A DNA stretch of 21,404 nucleotides, from NCBI GenBank assembly GCA_030740295.1, contig JASLXP010001084.1, forward strand, positions 1 to 21,404, in the 5' to 3' direction. The notes under the pieces were generated by a model. The model saw only the letters and a program-made list of their open reading frames with translations. It searched no databases and was not told the origin of the DNA. This stretch comes from Planctomycetota bacterium. GTDB lineage: Bacteria; Planctomycetota; PUPC01; JACPCR01. The stretch's first letter is position 1, and the number at the start of each line of letters is the position of its first letter. This document shows positions 7,901-15,700 of this stretch, piece after piece. Position numbers and translations under genes: made by a program.

Positions 7901-8607
7901 TCTTCGCAGGCCTCAAAGAGGGAGAGGTGCGGCCTGTCGGAAAAGGCCACGTTTTCTTAAGTGGTTCGCTGCTGCAGCGTGGCAAATGGAAGGAGACGAC
8001 CACTTCTGATTTGGTGAAGTCCCTCGTTGAAAAATCCAAAGTAAACAAGGGATGGTCGCTCCAGCACTCAGACGGGCGGCTGGCCACGGGCTGGGAACTG
8101 TTCACATACAAAAGCGGGTCGGCCACGCTCCTGGCAATCGGCGCTCGCGATTCCATGTTCGATGCCGAGCCCGAGACTTACACATTGCAGCTCTCAGTGT
8201 CGTCTGTCGTCTACGACATTCGCGACCGAAAGAAGCTGGGCACGGGTAAAAGATTCGAGCTCAGTCTGAATCCCGCCCGTCCCAAAATCCTTGCGGCCCT
8301 GCCAGTTCCGATGGGAACGTTGGTGGCAGAACTGTCGGCAACGACGAATCGGGCCGGCGATCCATTGATACTCAAAATCCAAATCCAGCCAGCGCCCGAC
8401 TTCATGACCACCTGTTACGTTGAGCTCGTTGTCCCCAATGGCCGACGACTCCGTCACTACGCGCGCACTGCCGTCTTGAAAAATGGACAGGCGGAACACG
8501 TCATCCCAACCGCGCTCAACGACACGGGATTGCATCGAGTGGTGGTGACAGAAACGATCAGCGGCCAGCAGAAAGAACTGCCCATTGATCTGAAGTACCA
8601 GGAATGA
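4948..8607 (+). CDS. Large secreted GH42-like (beta-galactosidase-like) protein
   Basis: From the ATG at 4948 the protein is 1219 residues and starts with a clear signal peptide (MKSISLSLMFVIVFASICEA); an open frame from 4819 would overlap the M14 gene and lack this. A GATase-like fold (about 57-164) is followed by an acidic insert (about 186-208, nearly all Glu/Asp) and beta-sandwich sequence (300-494). A GH42-like barrel (about 499-860) comes next, with YSLGDEN at 644-650, so E649 is the candidate acid/base. After it come CHSEHC and FRKWLKDQFKDIGTLNNRYG, matching the GH42 pattern after its catalytic Glu. A beta-galactosidase trimerisation-like domain (871-985; FVENGGTLVADAEPG) and a beta-rich tail complete it. 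I could not place the nucleophile, so activity on galactosides is unproven. It lies 58 bp before the creatininase-family gene, probably in the same transcript. Confidence 0.8.
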   Translation: MKSISLSLMFVIVFASICEAKKGFHKAMPESEPFDRISTDYVSPHIKWARPFVSGKLKVLVLASLMRHRETIELSQRLDMEFDTMISSGPNEFIGEYFFLTREETLKLNMSKLAPDREYDVIIIAVSWFILPKEMKLEIARRVKAGTGALFTDSNGYKAFMESAPKILEAEEFRGVKIEPEELAHGEDEEDEEDEELEFDEKEEQAPPAQSAGKFVRLSMTPEAMQTNIRVSETTFGQGRVVSIYGVGQARLHSSTPALMPKVGMEGKRRKRVLYEFHTAHLAKAVVYTAQKEPKSTIRRMRLEFGKQPLSGTPRGLTVELKSEVAMPRARIDLMVFDELRNERMRRQKDIALRPGENTIALDMPFLPEGGRHFVAARLMQGDKVVSWDAISVKPSAANSVRSFEFQPFYRRGERITGKVSLRGPLTKRQSITIEILDNLNRVLHRQSTEQGKVFAIDVPAFTALVPMHHVRAIIREADVRIFDYDHSFLVQMPPVDNYNYVLWTDTSHYYYRQLLMDRYYELGVTAATPSITLASSNLRPWPYITRLAQWRESIEERERRIQQEVDEAARNSTSQFKTGALDPKTKKIDAALDLEGIKTSNDKVKSIGPVSKPCFNDPKWVEQITKKLQEAVRDSEPFSPVGYSLGDENMINLTCHSEHCIREFRKWLKDQFKDIGTLNNRYGSQFKDWDGVMWPTFADAKMDSGKLVLWYDRQRFTDWTFNNAHLICRRAVHSVAPDAPIGFSSFYPPQPERGLDALRMFPWATFNNQYQDLRWEDLMRAFSPRDAHRAVIQGTYSGYKHRLEFVCYPWLEFFRGANGKMWWRGQYFKDATSCLDPGYTPLPPFHNTIKMANEVRRGLFHLFRNYEFQNYGIRVLYSMADMYAAYVKDQKDGPRNWLRATQSMYKNMRHHGWQFDYVSARQLEEGALSGAKLLFLPRTECMSPAMAEAIRSFVENGGTLVADAEPGTRAMNLRPNGRALLNELFAGLKEGEVRPVGKGHVFLSGSLLQRGKWKETTTSDLVKSLVEKSKVNKGWSLQHSDGRLATGWELFTYKSGSATLLAIGARDSMFDAEPETYTLQLSVSSVVYDIRDRKKLGTGKRFELSLNPARPKILAALPVPMGTLVAELSATTNRAGDPLILKIQIQPAPDFMTTCYVELVVPNGRRLRHYARTAVLKNGQAEHVIPTALNDTGLHRVVVTETISGQQKELPIDLKYQE

Positions 8608-8665
8608 TGAACTACCCAAAGCAACCCTCGACTCCTTAACTCCGAATCCGCACAGAGCAACCAAC

Positions 8666-9415
8666 ATGGTCGACGCGAACAGCACATCCTTTGAATGGTC
8701 GGATCACCCGACGGATATCTGCATTCTGCCGATCGGCGCCTGCGAGCAGCACTCGCATCACATGCCGCTGGATACGGACAGCATCATCGCTGACTACTGG
8801 GGCTGCTTCCTCGCGGAGGTACTCGACTGCGCACTGCTGCCCACGCTTCGCATCACGACGAGCATGGAACATGCCGGCTTTCGTGGCTCGATGACGCTCA
8901 AGCCAGAGACTCTGATGCAGGTGATTCGGGATTTGGCCGACGACATCGAGAGGCAGGACTTTCGCATCCTGATTCTTCTGAATTGCCACGGCGGCAATCA
9001 CTGTCTTGTCCCGGTTACGCGACATATCAATCGACAGGAACGCAGCCTCCGCATCTTGCTCATGAACGGATACGGCCACGGCCGGCCAAATATCAAGATG
9101 GATGCACCCGCATCGGAAATTCATGCCGGCGAATGGGAGACTTCCGTGCTGATGGCCATCCGCCCCGACCTGGTGAAGGAACGCCATGAGGATATCCAGA
9201 CCGACGAAAGCGAATTTCCACTCACCCGTCCCGACCTGACGATGTGGGGGATGTGCCGCTTCAGCGAATACGGCGCACTCGGCTATCCGTCACTCGCCAG
9301 CAAAGAAAAAGGTGAAGCCATCATCGAAGCATGCAAGAAATCCATTGTCCCCTGGACAAAAGACCGGATTCAGCGTCTGCGTGAAACGACGTATTCGGGG
9401 AAAGAGGAATCGTGA
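8666..9415 (+). CDS. Creatininase-family amidohydrolase (creatininase/MftE-like)
   Basis: This is a 249-residue cytosolic metalloenzyme, full length for the family, which hydrolyses amide or lactam bonds. The metal site is readable: E27 and H29 in PIGACEQHSHH, D38 in LDTD, and H108 in NCHGGN. HAGEWETS (153-160) is the conserved second-metal/active-site loop. True creatininase has Glu two residues after the central His (NGHYEN); here that position is Gly (NCHGGN), as in the broad creatininase-like and MftE-like group. Creatinine is therefore not the expected substrate. In sugar-catabolism clusters such enzymes may act on amides or lactams of sugar acids (inference). It is flanked by short gaps of 58 and 44 bp, consistent with an operon with the GH42-like and propeller genes. 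Confidence 0.9.
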   Translation: MVDANSTSFEWSDHPTDICILPIGACEQHSHHMPLDTDSIIADYWGCFLAEVLDCALLPTLRITTSMEHAGFRGSMTLKPETLMQVIRDLADDIERQDFRILILLNCHGGNHCLVPVTRHINRQERSLRILLMNGYGHGRPNIKMDAPASEIHAGEWETSVLMAIRPDLVKERHEDIQTDESEFPLTRPDLTMWGMCRFSEYGALGYPSLASKEKGEAIIEACKKSIVPWTKDRIQRLRETTYSGKEES

Positions 9416-9459
9416 GTGCGGTTACAAGGCTGTGAGATTAGGCGAGTCCTCGCGGTCTC

Positions 9460-12390
9460 GTGCCTGAATTACCAGACAGACAAGTGAAACCAAAGACAAG
9501 TCATTCATTGAATCTCGTTCAGGGCTTCCTGCTTAATCTCCTGCTTTGCACTGCCCCTATCCCCGCATCTGCCGAAGCGGAGGCCCCCGCCTCCACGACC
9601 GACTGGAACAGATGGCAGGTCATCGGCGACTTCAAGCACAATCCGGACGACCGGAGCGTTACTCTCACCTGCGGCAACAGTGCTGCGCTGCATCGACAGG
9701 TCGCGCTGTCGCGGCCCGGCCATTACGTCTTTCGGATTCATGCGCGAAGCAACGCCAGGGTCGCCCAGATGTCAGTGGAAGGGGCGCTCGACTACGACAC
9801 CGAGGGAACTCCGTTCACCGCCCCTTACTACGGCGCGTTCGCCATTCCGCTGGGCCGTTCGGACGATTTCAGAACTCACGAAGTTCCCTTCGTCATCGAG
9901 AACGGCAGCGAACCGCGCGCGGTGACCGCACGCATCAACATCAAGCGCGGCGGCGGAACTATGCACTTCAAGTCGGTGGAAATCCTTCGACTTGGTGACA
10001 CTCGTCAGGAACGCCGCTGGGGACAAAATCTGCCCGCCGATCCGATTCATGGCCTGACAACACTGAATGCGGCGGCGCATTACGACCGGCCTGGCTTCGC
10101 CGCGTTCGTGGACACTTGGACGGGTGCGGAAGTGTGGCTCGTATCGCAGGGGCTGAAGTCCCGGCTGCAATATCCAGGCACGCCGAATTTCACCAGCGAC
10201 GGTAAATACTTTTTCCTGACTTCGCCCGGCCACGTGCTGCGAGCCGATGGATCGCGGCGATACGGCCCGTTCAAGGCTAAAAGGATCGATTCCCGATATC
10301 TCCCCTGGCCGGCAAAGTGGATGCGCGATCACCTGCCGAGCGACCGTGACTCCACCGACTGGATGATTTCGGAATACGTGGCCAACAGCTACGGCCTGAC
10401 GAATGTGATTTCCGGTGCGTCCGCGACCATCCATCTGCCGAAGCGCGACGGCTGGCGCCTGGTGAAGATGCCGAGCGACGAACCAGGCACGTTCGTCAAT
10501 GCGGATACGAATCACCTGTGCCTCTGGATTTCCAACGACCGCCGCCGGTTGGCCGTCTCCGATTCACACGGTAAACAGTTTCGTGAGATCAAGACTAAGA
10601 CCGAATCAGACGATCCTACGAAGGATTTTCTGAACGATCCTTTCTGGTCGATCGATACCGACGGCCACTGGTATGTCTCGTACATCCTCAACTGGCTGCA
10701 CCTGCACAATTCGTTCAAGAAGACACCGGAGAACAGCATCAACCCAGGCCAGATTTGGATGATCAGGGCGACGCCGACCATCGGGCAAGCCCGGAAGGTG
10801 ATAGAAGGTCTCAAGCCGGGTATCAAGCGGCGTGTTCTCTCTGACGGCACCCTGGTTCGCCGAGCTGAAAACATGGGAGGCGGGCACAAAGCTCTCGACC
10901 CGACCCGCGAGCTGCAGATCGACATGCTGCATAAGACCAGCGCCATGGCTGTCCAGTCTCTCCTCACCGGCGAGGTATGGCATCTGGGCAGCTTCCCTTA
11001 TCTCGAACACCCCGAATGGGTTTGGCATCGCGACTTCGGAACTGCCCGCGGCGACCTGCGCCCCTTGCCGCTTTTCTTTTTCGACACTCGACATCAGTCC
11101 ATGTGGCCCATCGTGTCGATGAATTACCATGACTATGGTGAACGGCTGCAGTGGCGTAGGCTAAGAAAACCGGGCAAGGCAGTCTTCTTTTCCGGCCAGG
11201 CCACCAGCCCTGATGGGACGAAGGTGGCCTACGCGTCCGGCATGCTCTCGGACAATCCCGCGTCGAAGGCCGATGTCTACTTTGCCATCGCCCGTTACCC
11301 GCTGCCGCCAGTCAGACTTGAGCTTGAATTCGGAAAGGGGCAGAAGACAACATTGAAGTGGGGTCCTCCCCGATACCCCCACGAGATTGCCGGCTACCAC
11401 GTCTATCACACCACGAGCAGCGGCCAGAACTACCGCCGCATCACTGCAACGCCGACGCAAGGAACTCGATACGAAATCTCCGATGACGGATTCTATGTCG
11501 TGACGTCAGTCGAACATTCAGGACTCGAAAGCAGAGCCTTCTCCAACGAGGTTTCCCTTAACGGCGCCGGGCCGATACGAATCTACTGCGAGGCTGAGTT
11601 CAGCGATTTCACCAAACCGCTCGAGCCGTGGTTCGACCAGCCGACAGCATCCAACGCCTACGCAGTCGGCATCCTCGACCGAGACTTACTTTACCGTGCC
11701 CGCCTACGCGAAGGATTGACGGCCAGAGCGACCCAAACCGTGCGGATTCCCAAAGCAGGAAAGTACACCATCTGGGCACGGGTCAAAAAGCGGCACCCAG
11801 AGGAAAGCGGCCGATTCAAGGTCTCACTGAACGGAACGCGGTCCGGCGAGATCGTCATCGACCGACAAGTGAATGGAGGATGGTCGTGGGTAAAGATGAC
11901 GGAGCCTCTCGTTCAACTCCCATCCGACTCAATAAAACTTGCGTTCACGACTTCGGACACCGGCATCCTTGTCGATCAATTACTACTCAGCAACACTCCA
12001 GACTGGACTCCTCCACCATCAGGCAATCGCCCGTCGGTGAAGCCATCGACACCGAGAAACCTGAAAATCGTCGGCGTGGGCTCGTCCAAGATCGTCTGGG
12101 TAAGATCGACAAGGACGCATGCACCGCCTGCGAAGGCGGGCGAGGATGTTACAGCCAGACTCAGTTGGACGAAATCCGCCGCCCCTCAGGGCGTGACGCG
12201 CTACCATGTCTGCCGCTCCGACCGCCCTGATTTCCAGCCATCCCAGGCAACCCTGATCGGCACCACCCTCAAACCAAGCTTCTCGGATGTAGGCTTAAAG
12301 GATCAATTGTATTACTACCGCGTCGTCGCAGAGGATAATTGGAGGAACCGGTCAGAGGCGTCCAAAGCGGCCAAAGTCAGAATTGAATAG
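9460..12390 (+). CDS. Secreted multidomain protein: CBM-like, beta-propeller, FN3, CBM, FN3
   Basis: This protein has up to 976 residues. The GTG at 9460 is nominal. A second GTG at 9484 gives a better signal peptide (Lys-rich n-region, LNLVQGFLLNLLLCTAPIPA, cut after ASA) and may be the real start. Numbered from 9460: a jelly-roll-like N-terminus (about 45-185); then a long beta-propeller-like region (197-620) with TSDGKYFFLTSPG and SPDGTKVAYASG, both typical TolB/WD-like blades; an FN3 domain (622-705; W634, GYHVYH); a CBM6/35-like module (708-845; YCEAEFSDF, IPKAGKYTIWARV, VDQLLLSN); and a final FN3 (859-976; SWTKSAAPQGVTRYHVCR, YYYRVVAEDNWRNRSEAS). No catalytic motif was recognised. The propeller recalls PL22 oligogalacturonide lyases, but their conserved His-rich metal site was not found, so binding or sensing of glycans is as likely as catalysis. 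Confidence 0.7.
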   Translation: MPELPDRQVKPKTSHSLNLVQGFLLNLLLCTAPIPASAEAEAPASTTDWNRWQVIGDFKHNPDDRSVTLTCGNSAALHRQVALSRPGHYVFRIHARSNARVAQMSVEGALDYDTEGTPFTAPYYGAFAIPLGRSDDFRTHEVPFVIENGSEPRAVTARINIKRGGGTMHFKSVEILRLGDTRQERRWGQNLPADPIHGLTTLNAAAHYDRPGFAAFVDTWTGAEVWLVSQGLKSRLQYPGTPNFTSDGKYFFLTSPGHVLRADGSRRYGPFKAKRIDSRYLPWPAKWMRDHLPSDRDSTDWMISEYVANSYGLTNVISGASATIHLPKRDGWRLVKMPSDEPGTFVNADTNHLCLWISNDRRRLAVSDSHGKQFREIKTKTESDDPTKDFLNDPFWSIDTDGHWYVSYILNWLHLHNSFKKTPENSINPGQIWMIRATPTIGQARKVIEGLKPGIKRRVLSDGTLVRRAENMGGGHKALDPTRELQIDMLHKTSAMAVQSLLTGEVWHLGSFPYLEHPEWVWHRDFGTARGDLRPLPLFFFDTRHQSMWPIVSMNYHDYGERLQWRRLRKPGKAVFFSGQATSPDGTKVAYASGMLSDNPASKADVYFAIARYPLPPVRLELEFGKGQKTTLKWGPPRYPHEIAGYHVYHTTSSGQNYRRITATPTQGTRYEISDDGFYVVTSVEHSGLESRAFSNEVSLNGAGPIRIYCEAEFSDFTKPLEPWFDQPTASNAYAVGILDRDLLYRARLREGLTARATQTVRIPKAGKYTIWARVKKRHPEESGRFKVSLNGTRSGEIVIDRQVNGGWSWVKMTEPLVQLPSDSIKLAFTTSDTGILVDQLLLSNTPDWTPPPSGNRPSVKPSTPRNLKIVGVGSSKIVWVRSTRTHAPPAKAGEDVTARLSWTKSAAPQGVTRYHVCRSDRPDFQPSQATLIGTTLKPSFSDVGLKDQLYYYRVVAEDNWRNRSEASKAAKVRIE

Positions 12391-12406
12391 ACACCACCGT
12401 TGGCCA

Positions 12407-12423
12407 GCCGGCTGGGAGCCGGC
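12407..12423. repeat. Type A repeat, partial copy in inverted orientation
   Basis: gccggctgggagccggc here is the exact reverse complement of the first hairpin of the repeat at 16831-16847. The similarity extends a few bases further to the right (gc, then a diverged arm). The second and third hairpins of the full element are missing, so this is a half element. It begins 16 bp after the stop of the propeller/FN3 gene. Confidence 0.75.
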
Positions 12424-12532
12424 GCGTCCGGGGAGACCACAGGCTGACGGTCTGAAGATTCAGGGGAGGCGCAATCCAATGCGCCTTCCCTACCCCTATC
12501 GGTGCGGCTCTGCTGCCTTAGGCAAGCAATCG

Positions 12533-12644
12533 TGGCCACAAGCGGCTGCCAGCTTGTGCGTGGCGGAGGGTTCTCGCCGCAGTCGGCACTCCTGGCGACC
12601 TTTGGTCGCCTTTTCTGCGGCGAGGGGCCGCAGCTACGATTGCG
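12533..12644. repeat. Degenerate type B nested-hairpin repeat
   Basis: It shares the 12-base core gctgccagcttg (12545-12556) with the 4838-4921 element, and its right end (gccgcagctacgattgcg) resembles the other's right end. Inside, 12573-12582 pairs perfectly with 12615-12624 (10 bp), enclosing the hairpin at 12594-12610. The outermost arms no longer match well, so this looks like an older or recombined copy. Confidence 0.6.
12594..12614 (+). terminator. Possible short intrinsic terminator inside the type B repeat
   Basis: ggcgacc-ttt-ggtcgcc forms a perfect 7-bp GC-rich stem and is followed directly by TTTT. This resembles a weak rho-independent terminator placed about 200 bp after the propeller/FN3 gene. 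The T-run is short and the hairpin is nested in a larger repeat that would compete with it, so it may simply be part of the repeat. Confidence 0.3.
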
Positions 12645-12789
12645 GGAGAAGACTTGTTAAGACAATTGACGAAACGAGCGCAGCGAGTCCCCTAGCACCA
12701 TCATTTTCCGTCGACGATCCACCGTCATCCCAACATTCATCACAAGCGGATAACAAAGACAAAAAGCAATAAAGTACACTCACCCACCA

Positions 12790-15700
12790 ATGAAAAGTCC
12801 CTTCCCAAATTCCTTCGTGCCTTCGTGCCTCCGTGTGAGCCTCCTCGTCCTCGCCAGCCTCTCCCTTACCCCACTCGTCGGCGACCCTAAACCACCCGTA
12901 CCCATCCCGCTCACCCTCCCAAAGGACAGCTACCTCACCCTCGTCATCGAGGACCGCAATGGCAGCCGCGTCCGCAACCTGGTCAGCGAAACGTTCTTCA
13001 AGGCCGGAGAGCACACGGTCTACTGGGACGGTATGGATGATCACGGCCGAGCAAACATCGGCCCGCACGGCAACTATGATGCGACCGGCAGCCTCGTCGC
13101 GCCGGGCACCTACCGCATCCGCGGGCTCATCCGTGACAAGGTCGACCTCGTCTATGAGTTTTCGCCTTACAATCCGATCAATCCTCCCTGGCGCACGGCG
13201 GATGCCAGGGGTCAGTGGCTTGCGGATCACACTCCGCCGAGCTGTGTGCTTTATGTTCCCGGCGCTGAGCCAAGAATCCTGATCGGCAGTTCTCTCGCCG
13301 AGGGCGCGCACGGTCTGGTCTGGACAGACCTGAGCGGCAGGAAGATCAGAGGAGTCAGAGGAATCGGCAGGGGCTGGGCAGGCGCCACCCGGTTGTGTCT
13401 CGACAAGTCCAACCAACCCACTCAATTCATCGCTTACGGCCTCGGTGCTTCTCGATTCGGTGATGTCACGCTGGTGGGCATTGGCGAGCAGCAGAACAAG
13501 GTGCTGTATTCGCCGAAGGAAGACATCCCGCACCACAAGAGTCATTACATCGTGGACTATCCCGTCGGAGGGCTCGCCGTTCACAACGGCCTTGCAGCGA
13601 TCAGCTTTCCGATAAAGAACCAGATCGTCTTTGTGAAGATTGATCCCAATGCCAGCAAACCCATCGAAGAGCGGCTGGCGACGCTCGACTTCGAAAGCCC
13701 GAAAGGGATAACGTTCGATGCGGCCGGCAGACTTCTCATCTTGTCCGAAAGCAAACTCGTACGGTGTTCAGTCTCTCCCGATGCTAAACACGGCGTGAGT
13801 CTGAAAGACCAGCAGACTCTCATCGCCGAAGGACTCGACGATCCCAAAGAGATCGTCGTCAGCAGAGACGGCAACATCTTCATTTCCGATCACGGTCAGA
13901 GCCATCAGGTCAAAGTGTTTTCTCCGGCCGGCGAGAAACTGTGCGTCATCGGTAAGCCGGGCAAACCTGCGAACGGGCCCTATGACGAAGAAAAGATGCA
14001 CCATCCCATGGGCATGGCACTTACGCCTCAGGGCGAGCTCTGGGTCGCGGAAGAGGATTACCAGCCAAAGCGGGTGAGCCTCTGGACGAAAGACCGCCAA
14101 TTCAAAACCGCCTTCTATGGCCCGACCGAATATGGCGGCGGCGGCAAACTCGATCCCACGGACAAGACCCGTTTCTACTATTTCGGGATGGAGTTCGAGC
14201 TGGATTGGAAAAAGGGCAATGACAAGGTCAAGAGCATCTTTTACCGCCGCGATGATCCAAACACTCTGATTCTGCCTAACCATCAGCGCGGCCCCGGCGG
14301 CAATCCGGAGACGCCGGTCTATCTGGACGGCCGCCAATACATGACCAATACCTATTCATCCCGCCCAACGATGGGGCCGCTGATTGCCGGCGTGTGGCTG
14401 ATGGTCGAAGGCATCGCTAAACCAGTCGCGGCTCTCGGCCAGGTAAACTACTGGGACATCTTCAAGCGGCCAGAGTTCAAAGACAGAATCCCACAAGACA
14501 TCGACCTCCACGCCCCCACAAATCAGCAGTGGGTCTATGACAGAAAGCCGCCCTATGAAAACGCGCTGCTGTTCGCCTGGTCGGATACGAACGACGACCA
14601 GAAGATTCAGGTGAATGAAGTCACGTTCGCACCGGGAAAGGTCGGAGGCCTGAATCAGAATGACGGACTGACGTTCATCACCGCTGATGGTCTCCGGATC
14701 GCTCCCGAAAAATTTACGGCGAGCGGCGTGCCCGTTTACGACCTGAAGAAAGCCAAAGACGTCTGCCCGCTGGGACTGCCTCTTCCTTACACAGCCATCG
14801 TTCCGGGCCAGCATGGAGACTTCGCCGTGCAGGGCTTTGCCGCCTTCGCCGCACCCGGAAAGTCCTACGGCTCGGCGAGTGGCATCACAAAGAATGGGAA
14901 ACGCTGGTATTACCCCAACCAGTGGACGGGACTTCACGCTTCCCAAAGCTACCCCGTCAACCGCACTCCAAAAAGCGGTGAACTGATCGGCACGACCAAG
15001 ATCATTGGGCCGAGTTTCAAGGTCGCCGGCGGCAAAGAAGAGCTCTGGGCCTTAAACGCAAACTCCGGCCAGATCTATCTGTTCACCATCGACGGATTCT
15101 TTGTCGCGTCCTTGTTCAAGCACGGCTACTTTTCCAAACCCAATCCGCCCACTGCCAGCCGCGGCATGAAACTGAACGACAACACCAGCGACGGCGAAGG
15201 TTTCTACCAGACCATCACTGCGACCAGCGACGGCAACGTCTATGTGCAGGCGATGAATCACACCAGCTCGATTGTCCGGGTGGACGGACTCAACAGCATC
15301 CGGCGTCTGAAAGACACCAACATTGAGGTCACCAAAGGAACCGTCGACCTATGTCTGGACTGGTTCACGCAGGCCGAAGTCGCACGACAATCAGACGCAG
15401 GCAAGACGAAGGCGACGATCACCATCGCCACCCAAACGCCAACCGTCGACGGCAATCTGGCAGACTGGGCCGATGCGGAGTGGCTCAGGATCGACGACAC
15501 AACTGAAGGCGCATTTCGGATCGCCGACGGAAAACTCTGCGCCGCCTGGAAGACGCTCCATCGCGACCTGCTGAAGAATTCCGGTACCGACCCGTGGCAG
15601 GGCATGTTCAAAACCGGCGGCGCGCTGGACATCATGATTTCCACTTCGGCCAACACCAGGACAAGTGCGCAACGAGGCGACCAGCGGCTGCTCATCAGCA

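Larger units (their letters stand above)
12391..12789. other. 399-bp intergenic region packed with hairpins
   Basis: No believable gene is present; the open frames here are low-complexity translations of repeats. Four stem-loops follow one another: 12407-12423 (type A), 12463-12490 (11-bp arms, one mismatch, 6-base loop), 12537-12558 (7-bp arms) and 12573-12624 (10-bp perfect outer arms with a nested hairpin). The last 130 bp before the ATG at 12790 show no clear Shine-Dalgarno or promoter. The array is a likely mRNA-stability or transcription boundary between two very long genes. Confidence 0.7.

Noticed and set aside
9460..12390. Assignment of the propeller protein as a PL22 oligogalacturonide lyase
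   Set aside because: The blades look similar in style, but the conserved His-rich metal site of that family was not found.
12383..12772. 129-codon plus-strand open frame between the propeller and NHL genes
   Set aside because: Its sequence is a translation of hairpin repeats (PAGWEPARPGRP and similar) and overlaps the end of the preceding gene.
12634..13584. Minus-strand open frame of 316 codons containing HTEARRHEG
   Set aside because: It is the antisense shadow of the start of the NHL/CBM9-like gene plus the intergenic repeats. The peptide motif comes from the dispersed repeat, and no domain is recognisable.
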